Of a DNA stretch of 64,000 bases, positions 48,501-57,073 are shown in pieces; positions within the stretch are counted from its first letter, which is position 1; every line of letters starts with the position of its first letter. Source of the DNA: Candidatus Chlorohelix allophototropha (GTDB lineage: Bacteria > Chloroflexota > Chloroflexia > Chloroheliales > Chloroheliaceae); the NCBI RefSeq assembly GCF_030389965.1, contig NZ_CP128399.1:1788934-1852933 (forward strand), read 5' to 3'. The position numbers and the translations under genes are program-made. Under the pieces are notes generated by a model. That model was not told the DNA's origin. It saw only the letters and a program-made list of their open reading frames with translations, and ran no database searches.

Positions 48501-50129
48501 ATGCCGACACCGACCACCGTACAGCCCCCTATACCGCCCCAACCACAGCCCCTTAAATTTAAGGTTGACCCGCGCAAAGAATATGTGTCTGGTGGTTATT
48601 ACTCTTGGCTTGGCACGTATTATCGCGCCCTACCACAACACATTGATGACCTCACTGCTAATTACGGCTATGACCTTTACGAGAGGATGCTCCTCGACCC
48701 TGTAGTTTCTGCCGACTTCAATCTGGTAAAGCTGGCGATACTTGCCGCAGGTGTAACCCTGATTAGCCCGATTACCGATGAGGATGACCCGGATTACGAT
48801 AAAGCGCAAGAGATACAAGAGTTTTGCCAGTGGAACGTTGATAACCTGCCAGTACCTTTTGAGCAGACCCTTGATGCACTGCTTGACGGGATGGCTTTCG
48901 GTCACAAGGTAGCAGAACTGATATGGGGCGATGGCGATGATGATTACAAGGGTAAGAAGGTAATCAAAGCCATCAAGGTAAAAGCGCAAAGGACTACTGC
49001 CTTTGTGGTGGACGTTTACTTCAACATTATCGGTATTTTGGGATTGCTGCCCGGTATCGGAGTGAGCAATCTCATATCGAGCGGTTTGATAGGCATACCT
49101 TCCACCGACCCGGCAAGTGTGTATGGTCCTATCAACCTTTTACCACGCGAAGAAAAATTTATGGTGTTCAGCTTCCGAACGCGAGACAGTGACCCGCGCG
49201 GAACATCCATCCTTAGACCCGCCTACACTCCTTGGTGGGCTAAACAGATGGCAATCCCTGAATATCAAAAATACATCACGCAATTTGCGGGTCCCACCTT
49301 GATTGGCTATACCTCGCCTGATAGCACTGCCTTACCTGTAACCGACTCAGACGGTAATCCGATTGCCGATACCAACGGCAACACGCAATTTGTGACCCCA
49401 GAGCAAGTGCTACTCAACGCACTGGTAAGCGTTCGCAACGGTACGGCATTGGCACTGCCACCGGGAAGCAAGGTAGAGCCTTTACAGGTGGAGAGCGTAG
49501 CTGGCTCACCATTTTTAGATGCTTTCTCCTACTACAACACTGAAATAACCAGAGCCTTACTAGGTTCAACCCTTGCAACGGGTGAAGCGAAGTACCAGAG
49601 CAAAGCCAGTAGCGAGACCCATCAAGACGCACTGGACTTATTGATAGCGCGTGGCAAAAAGACCCTTGAGCAGTGCATCAGACAAGACCTGCTCACCCAT
49701 ATGGTGAGAATGAATTACGGGGATAAAGCGGTCAAACTCACGCCTAAAGTGTCTCTCACAGACACACAGCCACAGGATTTTGCGGTCAATGCAACGGCTG
49801 TCGGCACACTGTTCAGCAGTGGGTATTTGCACGATAGCCAATTGCCAGCGTTGGATGCCAAGCTCGGCATACCGGAAAGAGACCTTGAGGAAATTGCACA
49901 GGAGCAAGCGGAAGAAGAAGCCAAGCAACAAGAATTGCTCAAGCAGATGCAGCCCAATAATCCGCAAGCGCAAGCTAATCCGCAACAGGCGCAGACAACG
50001 GGAGCGCAAAAGCCGAACGGTACTACCAAACAGCCAGTAAAACCACAGCCAACAGGTAAAGCGAAGGTAAAGCCGAATGGCAGAGAAGATAGAGACCAGA
50101 ACGGAAAAGGAAGCAACAAAACAGCGTGA
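48501..50129 (+). CDS. Portal protein
   Basis: A 542-residue portal protein of the DUF935/Mu gp29-like type: YSWLGTYYRALPQHIDDL, DPVVSADFNLVKLAIL, and the stem-like ITRALLGSTLATGEAKYQSKASSETHQDAL. It forms the ring through which DNA enters the head and to which the tail joins. The C terminus is Gln/Pro/Asn-rich and flexible. Its end overlaps the next gene by 53 bases. Confidence 0.88.
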   Translation: MPTPTTVQPPIPPQPQPLKFKVDPRKEYVSGGYYSWLGTYYRALPQHIDDLTANYGYDLYERMLLDPVVSADFNLVKLAILAAGVTLISPITDEDDPDYDKAQEIQEFCQWNVDNLPVPFEQTLDALLDGMAFGHKVAELIWGDGDDDYKGKKVIKAIKVKAQRTTAFVVDVYFNIIGILGLLPGIGVSNLISSGLIGIPSTDPASVYGPINLLPREEKFMVFSFRTRDSDPRGTSILRPAYTPWWAKQMAIPEYQKYITQFAGPTLIGYTSPDSTALPVTDSDGNPIADTNGNTQFVTPEQVLLNALVSVRNGTALALPPGSKVEPLQVESVAGSPFLDAFSYYNTEITRALLGSTLATGEAKYQSKASSETHQDALDLLIARGKKTLEQCIRQDLLTHMVRMNYGDKAVKLTPKVSLTDTQPQDFAVNATAVGTLFSSGYLHDSQLPALDAKLGIPERDLEEIAQEQAEEEAKQQELLKQMQPNNPQAQANPQQAQTTGAQKPNGTTKQPVKPQPTGKAKVKPNGREDRDQNGKGSNKTA

Positions 50130-51756
50130 AGAATTACTGGCGCAAGGTTACACCCTATTTCGGCGCAAGGCACATCACGGGGCTTGCGATTGGTGTCAGG
50201 CAAACGAAGGGATTTATCCATTAAGCAACGACCAGATGTGGTTTAGCCACCCAAACTGCATTTGTAGGTTCACAGGATATGAGGTTCAGATGAGCGATAC
50301 AGAAACCCATTTCGGGCTATCACAAGAGGAGCGGGACAAGATACCAGATAGTGACTTTGCTGGTCCAGACCGCACCTTCCCGATTGATAGCCAAGAGCAT
50401 CTTGAGAGCGCAGCCCGGTTAATCGGACACGCTGCCAACCCGGACGCAGTAAAGCGCAAAGCCATAAGGATAGCCAAGCGCAAGGGCTACAAGCTACCCG
50501 ATGCTTGGCAATCGAAGATGAGCGATGACGAGGATGACGCTGAAATGGGCGAGAGTGATAACGAGGAAGATAACGCCGAAATGGGCGTAGGGGAGACCGC
50601 TTCAAACGAATACTACAAAAACCACGCAGGTTCACCGGGAGTAAGCAAGCAGTTTAGCATCGGCTTTGCAAGTGCCACCGAGATACCAGATACCGAAATA
50701 GTGGTAAGGCGTGGCAAGGTGTTTGAAGCAGGTGACTACCCGGAGAAGGAGTTCTCCATCACACCAGAGGAGATGGAAGAAGCGGTCAAAGCCTTCAAAC
50801 CAGTGCCGATTGATTACCAACACGTAGAAGGTCCGTTGGACGGAGAATTCGGCAAGCTGGCAAAAGTAAGGGTTGACCCCAAAGACCCCAAGAACCTGTT
50901 AGGTGAGGTGGCAATCCCGAAATGGCTTCACGCTTTGTTCAAAGGGAAGCCGATGAAGGTATCGACAACGTGGGATATAGCCACCAAAAAAATCATTGGG
51001 CTTGCGATGGTAAATCACCCGGCAGTAAGTGATGCAGCCGTGTTATCTGCCTTCTCGCAAGCGGTGTTTGCCAATCGGAGACATAACAAGGATGACCAAG
51101 CCACCATTCAGCATATACACGATGCTACAGCCAAGATGGGGGCTAGTTGTGGTGAGAAAGCGGGAATGGCGGCTTCCCGGATAAGTAAAGCCGATATGTC
51201 ATTAGTTCAAGGTATTCACGATACTTCTGCCAAATTGGGCGCAGAGTGTTCAAGCAATAAGGAGTCGAAAATGAGTAACGATACCCAGACAACTCAGCCT
51301 GACGTAGCAGAATTTACCCAGAAGATGGCTGAAATGGCGAAAGAGGTTGAGGAGCTTAAAAGAGCTAATCAGCAACTACGGGATAAAACCCGGTATGACG
51401 AAGCGGTGAAGTTTGCGGAGAACGAGATAACCGCTAATCGCGCCTACCCTGCCGAAAAGTCAATGATGGTGGCTTTGTATGTGCAAGCGGCTAAGGACGA
51501 TGAAGGGGACGCAAAGCCAGCAGGTTTAGCGCAATTCGGGGAGACCAAGCAACAGGTCAACCGGGTCACTGCTCTTAAAGCGATGTTTGCAGTAAGACCA
51601 AGCCATACCTACCTGACCCAAGAAGTAATCCGGGATATAAAGGTGGACGGTGACGGGCAGGTGCTTTTCAACAAAGAGAGCCAGCAAGCCGATACGCCGA
51701 GCGCAGACCGGATTGCAAAATTGGTTGGCTATGCGTCTGTAGCGAACGGCAAGTAA
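50077..51756 (+). CDS. Minor head / prohead protease / scaffold fusion
   Basis: A 559-residue composite. Residues about 1-70 hold a Mu F-like minor-head motif (CDWCQANEGIYPL...HPNCICRF). Residues about 80-150 form a DUF6582-like module (ESAARLIGHAANPDAVKRKAIRIAKRKG). Residues about 185-340 resemble Mu I-like prohead proteases (FEAGDYPEKEFSITPEEMEEAV, DYQHVEGPL). After two IHDxxAKxGAxC repeats comes a coiled-coil scaffold (KMAEMAKEVEELKRANQQLRDK). A nested start at 51271 may give the scaffold alone. The protease catalytic triad is not certain. Confidence 0.82.
   Translation: MAEKIETRTEKEATKQREELLAQGYTLFRRKAHHGACDWCQANEGIYPLSNDQMWFSHPNCICRFTGYEVQMSDTETHFGLSQEERDKIPDSDFAGPDRTFPIDSQEHLESAARLIGHAANPDAVKRKAIRIAKRKGYKLPDAWQSKMSDDEDDAEMGESDNEEDNAEMGVGETASNEYYKNHAGSPGVSKQFSIGFASATEIPDTEIVVRRGKVFEAGDYPEKEFSITPEEMEEAVKAFKPVPIDYQHVEGPLDGEFGKLAKVRVDPKDPKNLLGEVAIPKWLHALFKGKPMKVSTTWDIATKKIIGLAMVNHPAVSDAAVLSAFSQAVFANRRHNKDDQATIQHIHDATAKMGASCGEKAGMAASRISKADMSLVQGIHDTSAKLGAECSSNKESKMSNDTQTTQPDVAEFTQKMAEMAKEVEELKRANQQLRDKTRYDEAVKFAENEITANRAYPAEKSMMVALYVQAAKDDEGDAKPAGLAQFGETKQQVNRVTALKAMFAVRPSHTYLTQEVIRDIKVDGDGQVLFNKESQQADTPSADRIAKLVGYASVANGK
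51271..51756 (+). CDS. Nested scaffold protein (internal in-frame start)
   Basis: Codon 399 of the fusion is an ATG preceded by AAGGAG seven bases away. It would give a 161-residue coiled-coil protein equal to the scaffold part alone, like the nested scaffold genes of lambda (Nu3) and Mu (Z). Confidence 0.6.
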   Translation: MSNDTQTTQPDVAEFTQKMAEMAKEVEELKRANQQLRDKTRYDEAVKFAENEITANRAYPAEKSMMVALYVQAAKDDEGDAKPAGLAQFGETKQQVNRVTALKAMFAVRPSHTYLTQEVIRDIKVDGDGQVLFNKESQQADTPSADRIAKLVGYASVANGK

Positions 51757-51787
51757 TCAGCATATCAGGATTTAAGGAGTTTTCAAA

Positions 51788-52546
51788 ATGCCTACCACCG
51801 CAAATGTGACCTTTAGCAATCAATACCTCACACCTGTAATGGACAGTGAGGATGCAAGGTTGATTGACGTAAACATTGTAGCGTCCCAAACCCTTGCCAG
51901 AGGGACAGTATTAGGTGAGACACTTGGCGCGAACGGTTTAGCCTATCTGAACATTACGGGCGCACCGACAGGTGGCACGTTCACCTTAACCTATGGAGCG
52001 CAGACCACAGCCGCGATTGCATATAACGCACTACCCGAAGCCATCTATACCGCCTTAGCCGCCCTATCCACTATTGGAGCAGGTAATGTGGCTGTAACCG
52101 GGACTGGTCCAATCAACCTAACTCCTATCCGGGTCGAGTTGGTAGGCGCATTGGCAAACACTGTGACCACCGCAATCACCGCAACTTCAGCAGGTTTAAC
52201 AGGTGGCACTTCTCCGACTGTAGTAGTAACCACCGTCCGCAACGGGTCTGTTGGAACACCCGGCACATACAAGCCCTACAACCTTGCAAACACCGATGGA
52301 AGTCAGGTAGCCAGAGGCTTCTTGATGTACGACATAACCACTGACGCAAGCGGCAACATAACCATCACCTCGACCAGTGGACAAACCGGGAACGATTTAC
52401 TGATGACCAGCAAAGCGACCCCTATGTATGTATCTGGCACTTTCTATTCCCAAGACCTAACCGGGTTTGACCCTAATGCAATGTTGACGCTCGGCGCACA
52501 CCTGATTGAAGGTAACACCTCCAACGGGATTGTACGAATTGGCTAG
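51788..52546 (+). CDS. Head decoration-like protein with Ig-like insert
   Basis: A 252-residue Thr/Ala/Gly-rich protein directly before the major capsid gene. The ends (residues 1-60 and 165-252) look like small decoration proteins (VASQTLARGTVLGE, GFLMYDITTDASGN), while the middle is a beta-rich domain. It probably stabilises the capsid surface. AAGGAG precedes the ATG. Confidence 0.75.
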   Translation: MPTTANVTFSNQYLTPVMDSEDARLIDVNIVASQTLARGTVLGETLGANGLAYLNITGAPTGGTFTLTYGAQTTAAIAYNALPEAIYTALAALSTIGAGNVAVTGTGPINLTPIRVELVGALANTVTTAITATSAGLTGGTSPTVVVTTVRNGSVGTPGTYKPYNLANTDGSQVARGFLMYDITTDASGNITITSTSGQTGNDLLMTSKATPMYVSGTFYSQDLTGFDPNAMLTLGAHLIEGNTSNGIVRIG

Positions 52547-52618
52547 TAAGTAGCTGAACGACACGAATTACCGGGCGCAAGTAAGTAGCTTGCGCTCTCG
52601 CACGAAAAGGAATTTAAG

Positions 52619-53635
52619 ATGGCAACATTTTCTTATCCTACGCAATCGGAGCTAACTTTAGTCGCTCAGAACTTGCTACCCAGACTGACTAAAGACCGAC
52701 CCATTTTCGATATATTTCCGACCCGTGATGTGGATGCTCACTACATTACGTGGGAGCAGCAAGACAACTATATCGGGCTTCAACAAATACGTGGTCTGAA
52801 CGGAGACCCGGCTAAGGTGAAGCGAGTCGGCGCAAAACGCTATACCGCAGAACCAATGGTGTTCGGTGAGTTCCTTCGGGTTGATGAAGAAGAACTAACC
52901 ATACGCCGCAGTTATGGTACGTGGAACCAACCGATTAGCATTGATGACCTTGTGATTGCTGGACAAGAGCAGCTTATGCTTCGCCAACTCGACCAGATTG
53001 AAAACATATGCTGGCAGTTGCTAACCACCGGGTCATTCAGCGTAGTTGGTCCAGACAAAGCGATAATAGCGAGTGATAGCTATACCACCCAGACCTTCAC
53101 GGCTGGTACAACGTGGGCGACCACCGCTACTGCTACACCCTTGCAAAACTTTAGGTCTATCCAACTTTTGAGTCGTGGTTATAGCGTGAACTTCGGTACA
53201 CAAGCCACAGCTTATATGAACCGCACGACCTTCAACTACTTAGTCGCTAATACCAACAGCGCGGATTTATACGGCAAGAGAACGGCTGGTTTGGCTACCG
53301 TGTTAGGTATCAAGGATATTAACCTTGTATTGGCAAACGAGGATTTACCACAAATCCAAATCTATGATGCTGGCTACTATGACGATACTAACACCTTCCA
53401 ATTGTTTATCCCTTCTAACAAGGTGGTGGTAATCGGGCAAAGACCCGCTGGACAAAAGGTTGGAGAGTATCGAATGACCCGTAACGCCAATAATCCTAAC
53501 CTTGCGCCGGGTATGTATCAGAAGGTGATTGACCAAGGCGAGGATGCAGTACCTAGAATGATTGACGTTCACGCAGGGCATAACGGACACCCTCTGCTCT
53601 TCTATCCTTCGGCTATCGTATTGATGAACGTCTAG
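52619..53635 (+). CDS. Major capsid protein (gpE-like)
   Basis: A 338-residue protein with features of the lambda gpE capsid group: DRPIFDIFPTRDVDAHYITWEQQDN near the start, RRVDEEE-like FLRVDEEELTIRR, and a C-terminal GHPLLFYPSAIVLMNV. It forms the HK97-fold shell. The leader contains CTCTCGCACGAAAA, repeated before the gene at 54292. Confidence 0.88.
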   Translation: MATFSYPTQSELTLVAQNLLPRLTKDRPIFDIFPTRDVDAHYITWEQQDNYIGLQQIRGLNGDPAKVKRVGAKRYTAEPMVFGEFLRVDEEELTIRRSYGTWNQPISIDDLVIAGQEQLMLRQLDQIENICWQLLTTGSFSVVGPDKAIIASDSYTTQTFTAGTTWATTATATPLQNFRSIQLLSRGYSVNFGTQATAYMNRTTFNYLVANTNSADLYGKRTAGLATVLGIKDINLVLANEDLPQIQIYDAGYYDDTNTFQLFIPSNKVVVIGQRPAGQKVGEYRMTRNANNPNLAPGMYQKVIDQGEDAVPRMIDVHAGHNGHPLLFYPSAIVLMNV

Positions 53636-53646
53636 TAAGCAGGGCG

Positions 53647-53669
53647 TATGCCCGGTTAATCCGGGCATA
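53647..53669 (+). terminator. Hairpin after the capsid gene
   Basis: TATGCCCGG and CCGGGCATA form a perfect 9-bp stem with a TTAAT loop, 12 bases after the capsid stop. No T-run follows, so it more likely stabilises or processes the capsid mRNA than ends it. Confidence 0.6.
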
Positions 53670-53689
53670 TGTGCCGGGTGGAGAAAGCT

Positions 53690-54013
53690 ATGCCTAAATA
53701 CGTGGTAGCCCACTCCTTGCTAGATAAAGTAAGCCCCTTGACTGGCGATTTGCTAGTTTTTGGAGAAGTGGTTGACGAAACTGCTTTTACAGTGGAGGAG
53801 CTTGCACAATTTATCAATGCAGGGGCGATAGTGGCGCAAGGTGGTGAGGTTGTCTCGGCGCAAGCGGTGGTTGAAGAACCAGTTCAAGAACCGCTTGTCG
53901 AACAGCCCGTAATCGAGGAACAATCTGCTACACCTGAACCAGTGGTTGAGCAGGTAGTACAAGCCAATGAGGAGGCTTCAATAGATGGCAGCGACCCTAC
54001 AGTACAAAGTTAA
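53690..54013 (+). CDS. Acidic head-region protein
   Basis: A 107-residue protein with a beta-rich start (PKYVVAHSLLDKVSPLTGDLLVFGEVVDETAFTVEEL) and an extended Glu/Val/Pro/Gln tail. ATG 53690 follows GGAGAAAG. Likely head completion or filler; family not recognised. Confidence 0.6.
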   Translation: MPKYVVAHSLLDKVSPLTGDLLVFGEVVDETAFTVEELAQFINAGAIVAQGGEVVSAQAVVEEPVQEPLVEQPVIEEQSATPEPVVEQVVQANEEASIDGSDPTVQS

Positions 54014-54212
54014 GCACACTATGTTGAGCAGTGTGAAGAACGCAAAAGACCCGGAGAGCAATCACCGGGAAGGCGACATAGTGACGATGGATGAACTAGG
54101 CGGCGTGGAAGTGGTAAAGCGATTGCTTGAATTAGGGGCAATCGAGAGTTACGTTGACGTAAATGCGTTGGTTCAAAAAGAGCTTGCGGCTGCAAGTGGT
54201 GATAAGAAGTAA
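53985..54212 (+). CDS. Small head-region protein
   Basis: A 75-residue protein (KVKHTMLSSVKNAKDPESNHREGDIVTMDE...LLELGAIES). The last part has the pattern of small proteins that follow phage capsid genes. It overlaps the previous gene by 29 bases. Confidence 0.6.
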   Translation: MAATLQYKVKHTMLSSVKNAKDPESNHREGDIVTMDELGGVEVVKRLLELGAIESYVDVNALVQKELAAASGDKK

Positions 54213-54291
54213 TAACCAGTAGCTAGAGCTACCACACGATTAAAACCGGGTGAGAGGAAACTCTCACTCTCGCACGAAAAAGAGCGTAAAA

Positions 54292-55170
54292 ATGGCACAA
54301 AAGCTATTTGTAAAAGGGCGTGAAGGTTTCGGTACTGGCACTGTAACTACCGGGTCGGGTACGTTCAAAGCGCGATTGCTCACCCTTGCCACTACCGCAA
54401 ACCTTGTCAAAGCAATCACGGCTTGTACTGGCGCAGCTTCACCGATTACCTTGACCGTTGGCTCGACTACAGGTTGGGCGAACGGTAACTATGTGTTAGT
54501 GCGTGGCATAACCGGCAACACTTGCGCCAATGGTGTATGGGTGATTGCCAACCTAACAGGCACTACCTTTGACCTACAGACCGTCCCACGCATAGGTGGG
54601 GCGCAACTTGCTTCTACCGGGAATGGTGCAGCCACAGTAACCAATGCTACGGTTACGAACCTCTCGTTATCTTCCGCTTCCACCGACCTATCAGCAGCCG
54701 CAGGTGGCAGCACCGACCAGACCCTTACATCGGTTGGCATTACCAACGGTATCTTCACATCGGCTAACCCTTCGTGGGCGAGTGTGGCAGCTAACACTGT
54801 GATTGATGCGATTGCCGTATTTCAATCAGCCCCGACTGATAGGCTGGTTTACATCACGGACGGGAAGATACAGGTTCGAGTCGATGCGGCGGCTTCAACT
54901 TCTGCTACAACCTTATTTGTCGAACCGCTCTATGCGCCTATACCAAACTCGTCAACCATCCCATTGAGCAACGGAGTGGTAGCCACCTTGACCGCAGGGG
55001 CGAACGCTGGCGACACCTCCTTAACCGTGAGTGCGTTATCGGCTGGCGTAGCAATCGGGCATACAGGTGACGTAGCTTTTACCAACGGTGGCTTACCTGT
55101 GACGCTCGGCTCACAACCGACCACCTTCAACTACACGGTTGATGCGACTAATGGTTGGTTCTTACTGTAA
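54292..55170 (+). CDS. Beta-rich structural protein
   Basis: A 292-residue Thr/Ala/Gly/Asn-rich protein without Lys-rich helices, typical of virion surface beta domains. ATG 54292 is chosen because the leader CTCTCGCACGAAAAAGAGCG matches that of the capsid gene. Candidate decoration, tail or adhesin protein; no family recognised. Confidence 0.6.
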   Translation: MAQKLFVKGREGFGTGTVTTGSGTFKARLLTLATTANLVKAITACTGAASPITLTVGSTTGWANGNYVLVRGITGNTCANGVWVIANLTGTTFDLQTVPRIGGAQLASTGNGAATVTNATVTNLSLSSASTDLSAAAGGSTDQTLTSVGITNGIFTSANPSWASVAANTVIDAIAVFQSAPTDRLVYITDGKIQVRVDAAASTSATTLFVEPLYAPIPNSSTIPLSNGVVATLTAGANAGDTSLTVSALSAGVAIGHTGDVAFTNGGLPVTLGSQPTTFNYTVDATNGWFLL

Positions 55171-55183
55171 GGAGAAGCGATAA

Positions 55184-55414
55184 ATGGGTAATAAAAGGGA
55201 GCATATGAGCAATCAATACTTTGTGAGCTACCTTGCTAATCCCCAAGAGGATGCGACGGTAGCCGCTTCTCTACCATTCCATTTAGTTGTGACCATCCAA
55301 CCTACGGGGGACGTGGTGAGCGATATTTTGACCGAGCTAGAAAAGTTACATATTAACCAGCGACTTACTCTAATTAGCTTCCAAGCTATCCGGGCGCAAC
55401 AAGGAGACAACTAA
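55184..55414 (+). CDS. Small structural-region protein
   Basis: A 76-residue protein; AAGGAG lies nine bases before ATG 55184 (ATG 55205 is an alternative). Function unknown. Confidence 0.5.
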   Translation: MGNKREHMSNQYFVSYLANPQEDATVAASLPFHLVVTIQPTGDVVSDILTELEKLHINQRLTLISFQAIRAQQGDN

Positions 55415-55416
55415 CA

Positions 55417-55956
55417 ATGGCTTACGGTTGGTTCATTTGTCCAGCAATCCTAACTCCTAATCGCAATGGAGCAGGGTTTCCACCTGATATTCAGTGTGGG
55501 ATGCAGAAGTATAACGACCAGATAGTGGCAGATAATCCGGGAGCGGTTAGTGAGAATTGGGCTGAGTCGGAGCAAGCCTACAAACATTTTATCGTCAAGG
55601 TTCGCGCTACCCAGACCACGCTTGATTTAATCAATGCCGATACCGGGTTTATCTTCTTCACGGCTTCACTTGATAGCTTGATAACCCAAAGCAATGCCGC
55701 CTTGACTACACTTGAGAACAAGCTCACCGCAGCCTATCCGAACGGGCTTGGTATCCCTTTAGCCGATATACAAGCGACCTTCGGTAGCACTGGCGCAAGT
55801 GTGAGGACGCATACTTACCGAGAGCTTCTTAACTTTATCGCAAACTACCCAAGAATTATACCAACGTGGGATGGGACTCAGTTTGTGTTCGATACGGTTA
55901 ATGGGGCAAAAGCCGTGTGTCAATCCATTCTAACAGTTGACAGTCGGGTGGTGTAA
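55417..55956 (+). CDS. Structural-region protein, unknown
   Basis: A 179-residue protein beginning MAYGWFICPAILTPNRNGAG, with aromatic and helical segments. It overlaps the next gene by one base (TAATG). Function unknown. Confidence 0.55.
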   Translation: MAYGWFICPAILTPNRNGAGFPPDIQCGMQKYNDQIVADNPGAVSENWAESEQAYKHFIVKVRATQTTLDLINADTGFIFFTASLDSLITQSNAALTTLENKLTAAYPNGLGIPLADIQATFGSTGASVRTHTYRELLNFIANYPRIIPTWDGTQFVFDTVNGAKAVCQSILTVDSRVV

Positions 55957-56603
55957 TGGCTTTTCCGACCACAGGAGTGCTTGACAATTTTACCGGGACT
56001 GATGGGACAGCTTTACCTACTTACTCGGCTAATTGGGGTGGCTCATTTTTCGGTGACACAAATTTACAAATCCTAACCAACACTGCCAACTGCCCATCAG
56101 CCTCATGCGGTAATTACTGGCAAGCAACACAATTTGGTCCAGACTCGGAAGCCTATGGCACTATTGCCCTTACTACACCAGACGATGGCTTCAGGCTATT
56201 TGTGCGATGTGGTGGAACAAGTCTAAATACTGCCCTAAATGCGTATCAGGTTAGAGTTGGAAACGTCAATCAAACAACCTTGCAAATAAGTAGAACAGAC
56301 GCAGGGACAACTACCGTATTAGGGGCGAATATAGCTATTACTGCTCTTGGGGTCGGAGATATGCTCGGCATATCGGTAGTAGGTAACACCATAACAGCTT
56401 ATATCAACTATGCGTCTGGTGGTGGTTGGGCTTCGGTTGGTAGTAGAACTGACTCGACCTACAGTGCTGCCGGGTATATCGCACTTGAAGAATGGCATAC
56501 CACCGCTAACTATGGACTTGATAATTTTGGTGGTGGAACGGTAGTAGCGATACCCTTGCTCAATATAGACCCGATTATGCAATCAGCAGTTTACAGGATG
56601 TGA
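55956..56603 (+). CDS. Lectin-like virion protein
   Basis: A 215-residue beta-sandwich with the LamG/concanavalin pattern: DNFTGTDGTALPTYSANWGG at the start, AYQVRVGNVNQTTLQISRTDAG in the middle, and GYIALEEW...DNFGGG at the end. Such domains bind glycans; a host-attachment role on the virion is likely but inferred. Confidence 0.72.
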   Translation: MAFPTTGVLDNFTGTDGTALPTYSANWGGSFFGDTNLQILTNTANCPSASCGNYWQATQFGPDSEAYGTIALTTPDDGFRLFVRCGGTSLNTALNAYQVRVGNVNQTTLQISRTDAGTTTVLGANIAITALGVGDMLGISVVGNTITAYINYASGGGWASVGSRTDSTYSAAGYIALEEWHTTANYGLDNFGGGTVVAIPLLNIDPIMQSAVYRM

Positions 56604-56606
56604 TAA

Positions 56607-57056
56607 ATGGCGCGTGGTAAATACAGCTATTCAATGTCGGCTCAAACGGTTAGTACGGCTATAACCATATTGGAAATAACCGCACCCTCGACTAACGCCT
56701 TGATAATTCATCGGGCTTGGATATTTGCGGCAACGACTACAGCAGGAGTGGTCGAAGTTCAGCTACTTAGAAAATCGGCGGCTTGTACTGGCACAGCCTC
56801 CCCGCCTACTCCTGCACCACTGGACGCAAGCGCCGCATCTGGCGCAACGGTTCGCTGGAAAGCTACAGCCGAAGGAACGGCGGGAAACATTCTTTACGAC
56901 TCCGGTATGCGGTTAGACGGGGGCGAGTGGGTTTATCTGCCTGTACCAGAAGAACGGATTATCGTGCCACCGAGCGGGATTATTGCGTTAAAGTTTGCGA
57001 CCGCACCAGCCAGTACGAATTTCAGCGCGGGTATCATTTACGAAGAATTAGGCTAG
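56607..57056 (+). CDS. Virion beta-rich protein
   Basis: A 149-residue protein (SMSAQTVSTAITILEITAPSTNALIIHRAWI), Ala/Thr-rich with a beta-sandwich-like pattern often found in tail-tip or decoration proteins. Function unknown. Frames in other registers are shadows. Confidence 0.6.
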   Translation: MARGKYSYSMSAQTVSTAITILEITAPSTNALIIHRAWIFAATTTAGVVEVQLLRKSAACTGTASPPTPAPLDASAASGATVRWKATAEGTAGNILYDSGMRLDGGEWVYLPVPEERIIVPPSGIIALKFATAPASTNFSAGIIYEELG

Positions 57057-57073
57057 AACCTTAGAGGGACGCT

